64,000 nucleotides of DNA from Austropuccinia psidii (GCA_023105745.1 JALGQZ010000015.1:5355499-5419498), one strand, 5' to 3'; shown: positions 12,166 through 24,774, counted from the first letter of the stretch. The notes: generated from the sequence alone by a model not told the origin. Program-made: numbers and translations.

Positions 12166-12372
12166 GTCTTACACCAAATCCTGTGACATCCAATAATATT
12201 GGTTCCCCTGTGCCTTCAACTCAGATTCCTCACCGCCTGATCATCCCACAACCGTCCGATGATTGGTAAAAATTACACCAGACCCGCCTGTTTGCACACA
12301 CACACATCAAAGATGTCCTTCAGCCAGTCTTGATGTAGGCGGGGGGTTTGACTTCACCAGGTCATCCATGAA

Positions 12373-12560
12373 GTGTGCGTGTGCATGCGTGGGGGCGGGT
12401 GCGTTTGCGTGTGCATTGGCGTGTGCGGGTGGGTTTGCGTGTGCATTGGCGTGTGCGGGTGGGTGTGCGTGTGCGGGTGCGTGGGCGTGTGCATTGGCGC
12501 GTGCCGGTGCGTGTGCGTGTGCATTGGCGCGTGCGGGTGCACATGCGGGTGTGGGTACGC
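12373..12560 (+). repeat. GC-rich 30-bp minisatellite
   Basis: Tandem units of about 30 bp built from GCGTGTGCATTGGC and GTGTGCGGGTG, degenerating towards the right. All frames through it stay open because of the repeat structure. No protein is called here. Confidence 0.75.
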
Positions 12561-12813
12561 AAAAGCCGATTCCGCTTCCAACATGATGATGGCGCAGTTA
12601 GAAATTTTGGATGCTGTGAAAGGTGAGTGTGTGGGTCATTTGATCATTGGACTTGGCTTATTCACACTGTACCCAATGTCAAAATAGTAACTTCTTTGTG
12701 GCAATGTGAAATAATGGGCTTTGCTTGTCACAATGGCATGTCTCTGTCACTAAATTTTGAGGCAATTACTAGCAAAATTGCTAATGAATCTGAGAGATTT
12801 GCATTTTAGTAGA

Positions 12814-15800
12814 CTAAATATCATGAAATAACGGCTTTATCATTACAAGCAGTCCACATGACAGAGCTTTGTTATCATACAATCCACAGTTACCTTCTAT
12901 TTCTTCTTCAGATATAATCAAGTGTCCATCATCAAAACCAACAGCTTTATAAATATTCAGATGCGGCCAATCTGGTAGGAAATTCACATCAATCTTCAAA
13001 GGTTTTAAAATCAGAAAGTTATTGTTCAGTATGCTAGATGGCTCAGAGACTTTGAAAATGCTATCAATAATACCAAATTGTCGTGAGTTGCCCCTCAGAA
13101 AACATATCACACTGTTGCTGATATTTTTGGATTCAGTTGAAAATATATTGTTCCCAATATTAATGCTTGAAACTGGAAAATACCAAGGTGAGACAATCCT
13201 TGAAGTGGGAGGACTTGTGGATTGCACGGTAGTGTCTAAGCTGATCCAATCAACTATTTCCCTTGTTGCATGAAAAGTCTGTAAGTACTCAACCAGGCAA
13301 TCATAATTTTGTTGGTCATGGCGGGATGGCTTGTTATATTTATGGTGATTGAACACGGCAGGTGGCTGTGATTCAAAAAGCTGTTTTATTTCACATGGCA
13401 CAGATGGGGATTTCAGGAGAACGGAAAGGTTGGAACATCGACAGATATGTTGAAGTAAGGTTTTATCTATATCATCTATTCAGAGTTGCAAAAAGTTAGT
13501 CTTATTCAGTTCAGGTGTTTAATCAATGTGAATATATTGATCTTATTAATTGACTTACATATCTTGTTATTTGTTGGCATCTTTGCAAATACTCCAATCA
13601 AGCGCTCATAACCCCATGTGGCTGAGGCTTGTGCTGGGCCCCAACGTTGGAAGAGTTCGGGAATATGATCAGCAAAATGATGATTTGGTTTACTTTTCTG
13701 TTTTGGGAACAGGTGTTGATTGGAAAGGCGGAATTTTTTCCAATGTTCAGCAAATGCAGTCGCATCATCTATTGAAACAGTCCAGCTTGTGGCAATGTTG
13801 ATAGCACTAATCAAATGGAATGTATTCTTGGCTAGTTCATTTGCAAGTTCTTCTGACTGACCCATTTTTCTTTGAGTGTTGGCGGATTGGTGTGCATCTA
13901 ATGACATCTGTTGACTGAGCATTAGAAATGGAATATAGACCTTATATAAGAGAGCCCATTCAGCGGCTTTTAAGCTACCATGAGAGGGGGAACCCATTTT
14001 GCGGGGAACTCTTGTCCAAGATGAGGGAATTATGGTCTCAGATATTATTTGTCGGAGATGCTCAAGAGCCTCACCCTTGATCTGGTGATCACTCAGTGCA
14101 GTGATATCCAATTCAGAGGGTATTTCAGAAGTGGGGATGTAATCGGCATCAAATGAAGGAATCTCCGCAGAACCACTAGATGGATGTTCTGTGTTAGGGG
14201 TGGGCATTGGGAAGTAGTTTTTTCGGGTGGAAGTAGTGGGGAGTGGCTCATTTATTATTTTTGCTGCGTCTCTTCTCAGGGAGCGGGCCTCTCTCAATGT
14301 GATTTTATCAAGAGAGCTGTTGGAGGTCATGGAATCTGAGTCTGAACTGTTGGTGTCATTGGATTTCCTGCGGGACCTGAAGTAAATTTTTGATTTCGCC
14401 TCTGGAATGCACAATTTGAAAGTTGCATGATCCTTCAAAATTCCAAGTATTAAATTATGCATTATGTCAAGATTAACCATTCTGGTTGCATCCCAATACG
14501 GAAGGTCTTCCAAAATTGAATATCGCACTCCATACTCAGAGAAAATTGCTTGTCTTTGTTGTGGGGTTGCCCGAAGCCATTTGGCAATGGTTGATTTATG
14601 ACTTTGGTATGAGCGCGTGTAGTGAAATTGAGGACCAATTTCTTCAATTTGAGCTTTGTGAATGGTGCAAAAATTACAAAAGTGGTTGCCTGAATGGGAA
14701 ATAAATCCAGTAAGCTTGCGCATGGCAACCACATCCGCAATGGCTGTGAGGATGGCAACACGGATAAAGGATCCTGATGGACCTGTTGAGGTGGGTGCAA
14801 AATGGTAACCTTGCCATAGCTCTTTGAGCTCGTTGATGAGTGGCATTAATAGATAATTCAATTGAAGCGCAGTTGGCTCCTTCGGACCAGGGATGATTCC
14901 TGCAACATAGACATTCTCGGGCTTCAATCGTTCACTTGGGGGGAGATTAAGACAAATAAGCATGATAGGTCCAATGCTAGCCAACCGGGTTGACTTTCCA
15001 TGTGCATTAAACCAGTCCACATATATGGAGAAGGCCAATGCACCAGGAATGGACATGAATGGGGGGTCATGGATATTTCTAGTGCCAGTGAAGCGTCTCC
15101 AGACCAATCCATCCCAGACGTCACGTTTTGGGGAATCTTCGGGAGTTTGGGATTGTTGATGTTGATGCAGAATGTCCATAATTCCAGCCCGCTGGAGGAA
15201 TCTGGCAAGCCAATTTTTGAATGGTTGATAAATGAAATGTTTTGTTGGTATAAATTTTTGCTTCATGTTGGTTGTGTTTTGGGTTTGGGGTTCAGATGAA
15301 TAGATGAATTTGCCTAATGATTGTGTGCAAGGGGGATCATGATCATTTGGGTCATTATGGCGTTGACAGTGGGGTTGGTCAGTTGTGACTGATTCAGTAA
15401 GGCCATTAAGAGAGAAACATTGAGGACAACATATATAGTTTTGAATCACTGGCTCCAATTGGAGATGTTCAAATATGGTACTCAGATCTTGAGGTATATG
15501 GAATGCAGGAGCGGGGGGACCAGCTGAGCTTGAGATACTGGACTTGATCAGCAGGTTCAGGGCGGGGTTGAGTATGCGTGAAGCCCTGCGGGGTAAATTA
15601 TACCTTAATGATAGAATGGCAGATATTATCATTCCTAGGTCTTGTGGGGGAAGGGTTTGACTGCCACTATATGGTTTCTGTGCAGTTGAATTGAGACCCG
15701 CAGGAGTTGAGAAAGTGCTTTGGGTCAAACGTGAATAATCAGCTGGGAAGATTTGATCCAATAGAATTTGTGGGCACCCAGATCCTGATGCAGAAGTAGG

Positions 15801-15974
15801 GATGTTTGGAAGGGATTTGGGTGCAATGGTTGATTTGAGCTTTTTAATGTGCTGTTTATATTGGAAAGGTGTGAAGGCAACTCCTTGCCTATCACCCTCA
15901 GGGGAAGAATGTGTTTGAGTTGAGCAGTGTTGACACATGCATATACGCATTGAGGAATATGGCCGGGTTGTCAT
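12814..15974 (-). CDS. Tnp2-family (CACTA/EnSpm) transposase, two exons, 1025 aa
   Basis: DDE-type transposase expected to cut and join the terminal repeats of this element in the nucleus. Exons read 15974-13559 and 13475-12814; the 83-bp intron has GTAAGT and TAG borders and joins in frame (2416 + 662 nt). The N-terminus has a CMCQHC-type cysteine start and a second cysteine cluster near residue 190 (CCPQC). The core near residues 310-400 has the Tnp2 signature SIPGALAFSIYVDWFNAHGK, then IMLICLNLP and AGIIPGPKEP. Later come CNFC and LDIMHNLILGIL. The C-terminal exon ends LIKPLFHDI. KDZ-type transposase was considered, but the IPGPKEP and LDIMHN blocks fit Tnp2 better. Divergently transcribed from the gene at 16935. 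Start is the first Met of the open frame, just before the Cys motif. Confidence 0.88.
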
Positions 15975-16934
15975 TGTTGCAGGAATTGGGAGTACGGTTG
16001 GTTTGTGTATAAATATCTATGGTTGATGTGAAAGTGTTTAGGAGTGTTATTAATTGGAAATAAAATTCAGTGATTATTTATGAAGCGGGAGATGATTTGA
16101 GCCAGCTGAGGATTTTATCCCATTTGTAATGGAGCATGAGCTGCAGTGGATAAAGTTTAACATGTCTCATCTGGATGGCGGAATTGGTTAGGCGTTTAAT
16201 TGGGTAAAATGCCATGCTGCTCAATGCTCATACATATTCTAGTTTATTTACACATTGTGATAGTGTGGGTTTGACCATTGAGGGGGTTCCATTAGTGAAG
16301 TGTTACCATTGAATTGAGGGGATTAACATTTAATCCATGTACGCTGGCACGCCATCGTACATGGTTTAAACCTTATTACAGACATAACTATATAACTCTA
16401 TTACATAAGGGGTTGGAGTGCAGCTAAAGTCTTGGTATTTGGTTTGAGTACGGCGGGCTTTGAATCAGTTGGAATGTGATTTGGATTGTCTTGCCTTTCG
16501 TGAAAAGGTGATGTCTCTTTTGTGGGTAAATCCTTCATGAATATACCCCTTTACAGATGTACAATGTTGGGGAATTTCAATGCATATATTGGCAGTTTGG
16601 ATAATTCACAAAATGTGACAATGGGGAGGCGGAAATGTTACCAAATATGATTACCTATGGATGATGGGTCCCCTTTCAGATCAAGGAAATATCACATTAT
16701 ATGCTGGTAGGCCGTGCAGGGTGGTTTCCGACAAAAGCGGAGGAGCTCAAGAGGAGGCAGGGAGGATTCTCCTCAAAAGAGTCTTATCCGACTTCCACAC
16801 AACACTTAGTTCCAACTATTCATAGAATTTCTCTATTCTAAATTTGAAAAGATTTCATCTCATATCACTCTATTTTATCATAATACTGAGGTGTTTTATC
16901 TAGTTAAAAATATTACTGTACTTTTTCGGCCCTT
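15975..16934. promoter_or_regulatory. Divergent promoter region of transposase and 645-aa gene
   Basis: 960 bp between two divergent start codons, without a supported gene. It contains the palindrome at 16335-16364. The copy 1 equivalent (8114-9055) is recognisably conserved in layout. Confidence 0.6.
16335..16364. promoter_or_regulatory. Palindromic site P1
   Basis: A 30-bp imperfect palindrome with outer arms CCATGTACG/CGTACATGG. It shares the TGTACG...CGTACA frame with P2-P5, though its core triplets are CGC and TCG. It lies 361 bp upstream of the transposase ATG and 571 bp upstream of the 645-aa gene ATG, so it could serve both. Confidence 0.6.
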
Positions 16935-18996
16935 ATGTCATCTTTCAAGTCACATAAATCCCGTTCAGGTTCTGTTCATGACTCAAATAGTGAATTTAGC
17001 ATAGAATATGTTCAAACACAGTCACCATTGAGTCCCAACATTCCTCTCACAACCCCTATCGCATCCTCAATGAATGTATCAGGTCTTAACATTGATGTGG
17101 GCAATCCAAAGGCTCCAACTTCAAGCACTTGGTCGATCCCAAATATTTCCGTCACTCCAATTCCCCCGAATCCCACTAATACACAAATTCATGTGTCTCA
17201 GGGGCCAGAAGGCACACGTCAAATCTCCTCACACGCTAATCCCCAATCAAAATTTCCACGTGAGTTCCTCCTTAATCCCGGTCGGAGTCCAGTCGCATCC
17301 CAGGATCCCTTTGGCCAAAGTAAACAGCCAACCCTCAATATTCCATCAGGATCGCAGGTTCATGTGGGTGATGAAAGGCGCGTGGATGGGGGGCGACGAA
17401 AAAGACCTTTGGAAAATGTAACTTGGAGCGGTCTGTCGGAGGGAAATCCAGTATTGACGCTTCATCAAAGTAAGTCATTTGAATTTTGGAGTAGAAACTT
17501 ATTCATGATTTGATATGTTTGTTTCATGGGTTAGATATGGCACCTAAAGGCAAGTCAGTCCGATCTCAGGAGCCAATTGAAGATCGTGAGGATGACCAGT
17601 CTTCATTAATGTTTTAATGTGTTAACTGATGATTTGCATAGCAGGGGATGAACTTTATGCGTCTTCACCTCTGGTCCATAAAGAGAAAGTCAGTGGACGT
17701 CATCATCCATATGCCTCCAAACCAAGAACATCTCATGCCAGTTCATCAAGAGAAAAAATGGTGGATGATGAGGATGAGAACATGTCTCCGACTCAAAGTG
17801 AAAGAAATGATGAACCAAGGAGGGACAATTTCACAGCGCATGAGCAAGGCACTCAATCAAATAGTGAGTTCACCCATCCTCAGCTGGGCCTCGCCCAGAG
17901 TATGCTTGAACAATCCGAGGTCAGACAGCAAAGGAACCAGGCCCGCAAAGCTCACAATGTGGCGAAACGTGCAAGCCAGAAGGAGCAACAAAAATGGCTG
18001 AAGGGAGAACTTCCAGAGAATGTCCATGGAATGAGATCAGCAGTACACGCACATTGCCTGTTCCTACTCAAAGTTAGGGATAAGGATTTTTCCTCACTAC
18101 CAACACCACCCAGCACAGAAGAGCGTGAAATTGCAATTCAAGTGGCTGGTCATCTCGGTTATGTCCCCGAGGATGTGTTCAATGAGCCATCAACACAGGT
18201 TCAGTCTCAGGGTTTCCAAAGCTACTGCGAAAATGAGCTCCACAAGCTAGGACTAAAGCGATTCACTTGGGACTGGGAGAGCTCATGGCAACATCCGTTC
18301 AACGAGCTGATGTCTATGGTGTTTTACCGTACATTCCGTCTCGCACTTGTCAGCACTGAGTATCATCACTACTGTTGGAACAAGGATCATAACAACTATG
18401 GGGTCGTGGCGGCTTTAATGGAGCGATATTTCACTTATTTGAAAAGAGAATGGAAGTCTATTCAAAAGGATGCCGAGTATTTGGTAAAAAAGAAAGAGAA
18501 TCAAAAGCTCGCAAAGATTCGTCAAAGAGTTAGTTACTGTATCTCTTCTTCATTGTGGACCAAGTCTGATGATGATCTACTTGATTATGTGCAGACCTGT
18601 GAGCGCCGTCGTGAATGGTGTGATACGGCTAAATTTCCCATCCTAGCATCACAATTCAATGACCCTCGAGTATGTTCAGATACTGAGGAGGTACTGGAAA
18701 ATGGCCGTCAAGTTTACCGCAAAGTGGGATTACGCTGGCGCTCCCAGTTATTTAATGATTTGGTATTAAAAATGGATAGAGACATAGAGTTTTGTAATCG
18801 GATTAAAAAAAAGGGTAAAAAAACTATTGATAGATTGCCAGAATTACGATCGACAGATGATGGTGATATTCCGGAAGGCCTATCATTTCAGGTATTTGAT
18901 CAAGATTGGCTCAAAGGCTGTAGTAAGATGCAGACTAGCGCCCTCAAGATACTTGACATGCCAGTTATTAGGCCTAATGGTGATGCTCTGCAATAA
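16935..18996 (+). CDS. Unknown 645-aa protein of the transposon, three exons
   Basis: I do not recognise a named family. Exons 16935-17469, 17535-17585 and 17645-18996 join in frame (1938 nt). Intron 1 has GTAAGT and TAG borders. Intron 2 has GTGAGG and a tandem TAG/CAG acceptor, both choices staying in frame. The first 200 residues are Ser/Pro/Thr-rich and probably disordered, starting MSSFKSHKSRSGS. A basic stretch follows (KAHNVAKRASQKEQQKW). The rest is ordered, with a conserved-looking core YFTYLKREWKSIQKDAEYL and many Trp and Cys residues (TCERRREWCDT). No catalytic motif was recognised. Since CACTA elements usually encode a second DNA-binding protein (TnpA-like) beside the transposase, that is the leading guess, unproved. 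Convergent with the helicase, stops 173 bp apart. Confidence 0.75.
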
Positions 18997-19168
18997 CTTA
19001 GTAATTGGTCACGGTATAGCACTGTGACAAATTAAAATTTTGTGAATTATTTGTGCAGGTGTAATAAAATCTGATTATTATCTCTTAAGGATGCAACAAC
19101 TTGCTAAATATGTTAGAATATAGACAATATGAATTGAAATGTATCACCGTCTCCCTTGCAATAATACT

Positions 19169-21735
19169 CTATTGCTCATTTTCATTGAGGAAATATTGAA
19201 GAAGTTCGATCCAGCTCATGGTGTTCATAATTGTGGACCTGTGCCAGAGTCAACAGGAGTTATCAACTTTGTCAATCACATATTATATAATATCAGTAAG
19301 GCTCACGCAGTTAATGATTTTTTCTTTTCTTGGACCTATTGGTAATTGGAATATGGCATTCCCATAAGGAATGATTTCAGAATAGTAATACAATCAAGTG
19401 AAAGATGAGCTTGAAAGGTACCTTCCGCATGTTGACCTCAACTGAATGAGGAGTGATATAGTGGATGACCTGTACAGGTCGTTGTTGGCCAATACGATGT
19501 AGACGATCAACAGCCTGAGCCTCAATGGCTGGGTTCCAATTGGGCTCCTGGAAATGTGGATGTCAGGGTCCGAAAATCAGGGGAGAATTTTGGGGGGCCC
19601 CTCACCATTAAATAGACTACATTAGCACAAGTTATATTGAGGCCAGTTCCAGCCGCGGCAATGGATGCAATGAGTACTTCACATTCAGGATTATTGAAGA
19701 AATTCTCAAGCGCCTTGTCCTGCGCTCGTGGTGTAATTGTTCCATCAATTCGTGCTGAAAGGATAGAGTGATGGGCAAGAGCAATACCAATTCTACAATA
19801 TAAAAAAGTCAGATGGAGTCAATTGGTAATGGATGCATATTAGAATTAACGCACAAATCTAGAAATTGGGTCCATTGGGTATAAACCACCGATTTCGTTG
19901 GACCACACCTTGTTTGTTTGTTCTTCATTAAGCTTTGTAGGAGGTGTGCAATTTTACTACTCATCATGCATGTTTCCACATCCACAATAGTTCGTGTGAT
20001 TCTTGGGGAGTTATCCTGAGTGCTCCTGCCCTCGGGGTCTTCCAGCTCCGCCTCCGCAATTGTGTTAAGCATGATGTGATGGTTACAACATATTCGCAGC
20101 TTATTAATATTTCTGAAAAACTCTCCTGGTCCTTTGCTTTTGGATGATAGGAATTCTTCATATAATGTGGAATATTCTTGCTGCATGGTCGGGTTGAGTG
20201 GGAGCAGCTCATAATGATGGCTAATAGTGGGGAGAGATTCGAGATGTGTGGTTTTGGTGCGGCGCAAACTTAAATGCCGCAATGCCAAATGCAAAATATC
20301 ATTGCAACCTTTTGAAAGACTACTCAGGATGAATGGTGACCAGTTATCTTGATCGGCGCTCTGGGGTTGAGTGATGAAGGATATTATGCCCAAAAGGTCA
20401 TAAATGGTGTTGTGAATAGGTGTGCCCGTTAAACATATTCGACGGGATGAAAGGAGGCTATTAATGGCACGGTGAGTGGCAGTGTATTGAGAGCGAATAT
20501 AGCTATAAGAGGGGGCAAGGGTTATTGGATATAAAAGGTAATTTGAATCATTTAAGCTCAGCCACTCACTGTGCTTCATCCAAGATTATACGATGCCAAT
20601 TGATTTGAAAAATGAATGATGTAGAGGGATTGGTTTGCTTAAATTCTTGGGTGATAGTATTGTAAGAAGTGATGATGATATCATATTTTAAGATGTCGGC
20701 TTGGGATAATGAGTGACGAGTGGGACCATGGTAGATTTTGGCATGCAGTGCTCCAGCCTGAGCATGCTTGGATATTTCTGATTGCCAGTTGGTAATTAAG
20801 CGAGGGGGGCAGATGATCATGGTGGGCGTGGAGCGATGGGGGTTTGCAATCATCCGCTCCTTGGAGGTACCAATTAGAGCAATGGCCTGAATGGTTTTAC
20901 CTAATCCCATATCATCCGCAAGCAGTCCTCCAAGAGGGGTATTGGTCGAAAGGGATTCAAATGAGCTAACGACCTTGTTTGTAATGATGTGCCTGGCATT
21001 AAAAGTGGATCCTGGGGGTGAGGTTGCCCAAAGGTTACGGGCTGATTGGCCATTGGGGATTTCTCGATCCCAGAGAAAAGCTAGTCCGGTCTTTTGATGA
21101 GGGAGGAGGGGGGTTTGAATAATGGCATGGGGCGGGGTCATCATGGGGAGGTCTGATCCACTGGGTAATTGTATCAGTTTTTGCTTGGAAATCAATGATG
21201 AAACAGCAGGATATGAAGCAGGCGTCGAGTTTGAAGCGGGAAATGTCGGAGTAAAGAGTTGACATTGACAATGAGTAGTACAGTCATATTCTTTGGGCAT
21301 TTTAAGCTTGAAATCTTGTGTTCGAAAGCTTTCCATTATGAATAGAACGTTTGGATACCATGTGAAGAACATCAATGCTAGATTGGGTTTCTGAGATGAG
21401 GAGGGATCATTGGCATCAGTCATAAATACTCCCTCAACAAATAATATTTGAGTAGGATTGGATTGGCAATTTTCAATCCATGCCCCACCAGGACCACAGT
21501 GCATGAACGTTTTGGGTGCCCCAAGGAATGGTATCAACGTTTGGGAAAGGGTTCCCGGGAGAGAGCCAATAGCATGCTGGTGATTGGGGAGATATACGAA
21601 TATGTTGTGTTGATTGTGCCATAGGATAATCCAAGAACCTAAGTGGGAATTCTCAGGCTTTAAGGTTATATCACTATTTATTTGAATACGAATATTAATC
21701 ATCCCAATGCAAAGTGGTTGTGAAGGGGTTGACAT
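19169..21735 (-). CDS. SNF2/RAD5-HLTF-like DNA-dependent ATPase, six exons, 741 aa
   Basis: Double-stranded-DNA translocase of the SNF2 superfamily, acting in the nucleus on nucleosomes or protein-DNA complexes. Exons 21735-20570, 20502-19855, 19792-19606, 19547-19422, 19335-19307 and 19238-19169 all join in frame with GT-AG introns of 50-83 bp. The N-terminal 200 residues are unassigned. Then come the Q-motif-like LLPHQKTGLAFLWDRE, motif I DDMGLGKT, motif II DEAH (its His codon split by intron 1), motif III CLTGTPIHN, motif V AGTGLNITCAN and motif VI QAVDRLHRIGQ. Rad5/HLTF proteins often carry a RING finger between the lobes; I see none here. All ATPase motifs look intact. The copy 1 equivalent at 1-3343 is a pseudogene, so the gene belongs to the transposon rather than to flanking host DNA. 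Confidence 0.88.
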
Positions 21736-23457
21736 GATGGCTATTTTGAATTATTTGGGGACAGTTGGGAATTATATGATCGGGAAGGGTTAGCTAAAGG
21801 GAATGAAGAGGAATAAGCGCAGGTGGGGAACTTATATGAGTGGCAGCAACAGGCCAAAAGGGGGATGGCCTGTGGTTACGTGCATGGTCTTGATGGAGGT
21901 GGGCCTCTTGGGCTCATAATTTTCATATCCGATTTGGGGCATATATCAAGGCAAGGTGGCCAAAATGTGGGTGCACCATTTGACTGCTGGATCTGCAGCG
22001 AGTTACGAAACCTTTGGTGGAACAAGGCTGACATTAGCACATCCGAAATTGGGTGGGTTGTAGCAGCTTATTGTGGAGGGCATATTAGAGGCATGCAGTC
22101 ATGTTTGCTGGTGTGACAGCAAACAATGAGCGTATCCTCCCCAGGTTAATTGTTCACAGGGAGCTACTGGGCAATGTTGGCAGTTTCAAAGGGCAATCTC
22201 ACTGTGGGGATGTTTGTGTGTGGGCGGGTGAGATATGTTCGGTGGCATGCCACCGAACATGACTTTGGTTTGGCCTGAAGTTTTTTGCTGACTGATGCAT
22301 ACTGGGCTTTCAGGGGGGAATGTCTGGGATGATCAAAGGGGGCGCCAGCCGTGAGCCGTGATCCACATATACATTCACCCCTATGGCGTTTGAGGCGAGT
22401 ACTAATCCACCGAGATTGGCATTGGCCTCTTTGCCTCACGCGCGTACAGAACTCCGGAGAAAGAGGCCACACGCCCGAGGAATTTTTTGGCTGCAAGCCA
22501 GGTGCCACAACTTGCGCGGGGCGTGTGAGAACGTGAAGAAAATGACCCGCGGTGGGAGATACCCACGCGAACATGACCAGCCTCAGCAATCATAGGCTGG
22601 GATTGTTATTCTAATGTGGATGAGGCTGAAGCAAATCCACACTGATTGGCCTCAGGTTTCCACGCGCAAGCGGGTGAGCGTCTGCAGTCAAGCTGACAAC
22701 CCGACCAAGAAAATAGGCAGCTGGAAGACTGGCAGTAAAATGTCTTCCAGGCGTGTGAAAGTTGCCTGTGTATGACCCATCGGGGGTGCGTATGAAAGCG
22801 TGTGGCTGCCCGACAATGAACAAGCGGGCCAGTCATTGTTTGCCCCAACAATGGCACCGGAGTGAATCAACTCTTTGTGTTAGACCCAAATATTAAGTCA
22901 TCCCATTAAGACCCACTTACATTAATTTGGATTACATGCGCATCTGTGCCGTAGTTAGGCAGAGCTGTCCAACAAGGTGCATCAAAGGGATGCAGGTGAG
23001 AGATATGACTCGATGGCTTGACGTTATTGCATGTTACATTGTTGAACAGCTTTTTGCTCTGCCCCGCAGTACATTTACAAAGGTGTACTGCGTACTACAG
23101 TGTCGACTGTACTGTACAGATCAGGAAGGTGTAATACTACTTGAGCCTGCATCCATCTAGCAAATGTGCATGCACCTTCCGATCGTTTGCATTTACGTAG
23201 CTCATGTGCCACATGCTCAGCATTGCGTTTCACCCGATTTGCACACGCAAGCTGAGCATGTCATGGTCAAACGCACCGTGAGAAAGTGCTCAGTAAAGCC
23301 ATGGAATGAACTCTTTTGCAATAGTTCATTGGAAGGCTCAGTTTGGAGCACTTCACCAAAGCGTGTGAAATGCTGCACCTGGCTGAAATGTCATCCGATG
23401 CTGTGCCAAATGCTCAGAGTGCGCGCATACAAAAACGACTGAGCAATGGCTCAGCAT
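21736..23457. other. Long intergenic region, GC-rich
   Basis: No supported gene. It holds palindrome P2 (22235-22260) and a CpG-rich stretch (22300-22870) where the word GCGTGTG recurs, as it does in the 40-bp minisatellite further right. Open frames here lack any recognisable protein character. It could contain the leader of the downstream Cys6 gene or an unrecognised non-coding transcript. Confidence 0.5.
22235..22260. promoter_or_regulatory. Palindromic site P2 (perfect)
   Basis: A perfect 26-bp palindrome with half-site ATGTTCGGTGGCA, giving CGG-N10-CCG. It lies 500 bp upstream of the helicase ATG. The CGG...CCG inverted spacing resembles sites bound by Zn2Cys6 dimers, and this element encodes such a protein. 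Confidence 0.7.
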
Positions 23458-24163
23458 GGTGCATTTGATATTGTTATATCTATAGTTCAATCACTGTGCA
23501 ATTCCAATGTTCAGCCACTGAGCATTTCAATTATGACCCGAAAGCAAACCTGAGCAATGGGTCGAGGCAAGCTCACGCTATATTCACTTGTCTTGCAGCC
23601 CCCCCCTTTGTTCACATACTATTACCAGGCCATATGGCCGGTGATCTTGCCGCGGTCACTTGTGACCAAATGCACCGGGTGCTTTTCTGCATGGGTCACT
23701 TGTGGATTGCACCCACAATGCACATTCAACATGGGCCTCACGACCACCCTCCTGGGTGATCGGGTGGCTATTTAAGGAAACAAAGGGGATTTGACTCAGC
23801 TTGACAATTCAATAAATTGCAATACTCAGCGGTGCATTTGATATTGTTATATCAATTGTTCAATTACTGTGCAATTAAAATGTTCAGCCACTGAGCATTT
23901 CAATTATGACCCAAAAGCAAACCTGAGCAATGGGTCGAGGCAAGCTCACGCTGTATTCACTTGTCTTACAGCCCCCCCCTTTGTTCAAAGACTATCACCA
24001 GGCCATAAGGCCGGTGATCTTGCCGCGGTCACTTGTGCATTGCACCCACAATGCACAATCAATAAGGGCCTCACGACCACCCTCCTGGGTGATCGGGTGG
24101 CAATTCAAGGAAACAAAGGGGATTTGACTCAGCATGACAATTCAATAAATTGCAATACTCAGC
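23458..24163 (+). repeat. Tandem direct duplication, about 373 and 333 bp
   Basis: Two neighbouring copies start GGTGCATTTGATATTGTTAT (23458 and 23831) and end CAATAAATTGCAATACTCAGC. The second is shorter by an internal deletion. A short further piece of the unit end follows to 24193. Both carry ATTTCAATTATGACCC and GCCGGTGATCTTGCCGCGG. This lies upstream of the Cys6 gene promoter. Confidence 0.85.
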
Positions 24164-24239
24164 TTGACCATTCAATAAATTGAAATACTCAGCCAGACCC
24201 CCATTGTTCTTCTGCCTCACGCGAGCATTTCACTTCTCA

Positions 24240-24351
24240 GTTGCAGCATTTGCTGAGACTCAGCTTCAATTTTGCCCACACGCCTTGAAGCTGAGACTTT
24301 TGCGGGTGCTGCAACTGCTGAGATCGTCTCAGCTTCACCTTGGTATAAAAG
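24240..24351 (+). promoter_or_regulatory. Nested stem-loop and TATA box of the Cys6 gene
   Basis: Outer arms GTTGCAGCA (24240-24248) and TGCTGCAAC (24307-24315) enclose inner arms CTCAGCTTCAA (24259-24269) and TTGAAGCTGAG (24285-24295). About 30 bp further on is TATAAAAG (24344-24351). A likely leader intron (donor near 24704, acceptor TTTTTAG directly before the ATG at 24775) follows. Confidence 0.65.
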
Positions 24352-24774
24352 ACCATCTTCACACGACACGCACTTCACTTTCTTTCTCACCCGCTCCACT
24401 TCGCTCAACCTCACCCGCGTTTGTCCTTCTTGTGCGTATTCCCCCTCGTCTTCCTGCCTTTCCAGTCTTTTCTTTCGCACTCGACTAACCCCACTCCCCT
24501 TCCTGCTCGCTTTTTGTTTTTCCTGCTAATACTTTCAGAACCCCACTTCTATCTACTTTGTACGTTTTCTCCAATTAAACTTTAGTCAACATTATGTACC
24601 GATATTAATATTTTTCTTTCTTCACGACTTCCTTCCAGACTTTTAAAAACTTCCGACTAGAGCGTTTTTATATTGATTCCATTTTAAATTTATATAAATC
24701 ATCGTATGTCTTCCTTTTCTTTCTTGATTGCTTACTTTCTATTCAGTTACTAACCTGTTTTGTTTTGTTTTTAG

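Noticed and set aside
12263..12687. Cys/Ala/His-rich small proteins in several frames
   Set aside because: All arise from the 30-bp GC-rich minisatellite that lacks stop codons in most frames.
12814..15974. KDZ (Kyakuja-Dileera-Zisupton) transposase, given the TET-like cargo
   Set aside because: The IPGALAF...VDWFNAHGK, IIPGPKEP and LDIMHN blocks and the 3-bp duplication with CAC ends fit Tnp2/CACTA better.
1..21740. Apparent 10-kb palindrome or inverted duplication
   Set aside because: The arms are two copies of one transposon in opposite orientation and of different age; the exact TAT-flanked insertion explains the layout without a palindrome mechanism.
22164..22589. 141-aa minus-strand frame in GC-rich DNA
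   Set aside because: No recognisable motif, and competing open frames on both strands; open by composition only.
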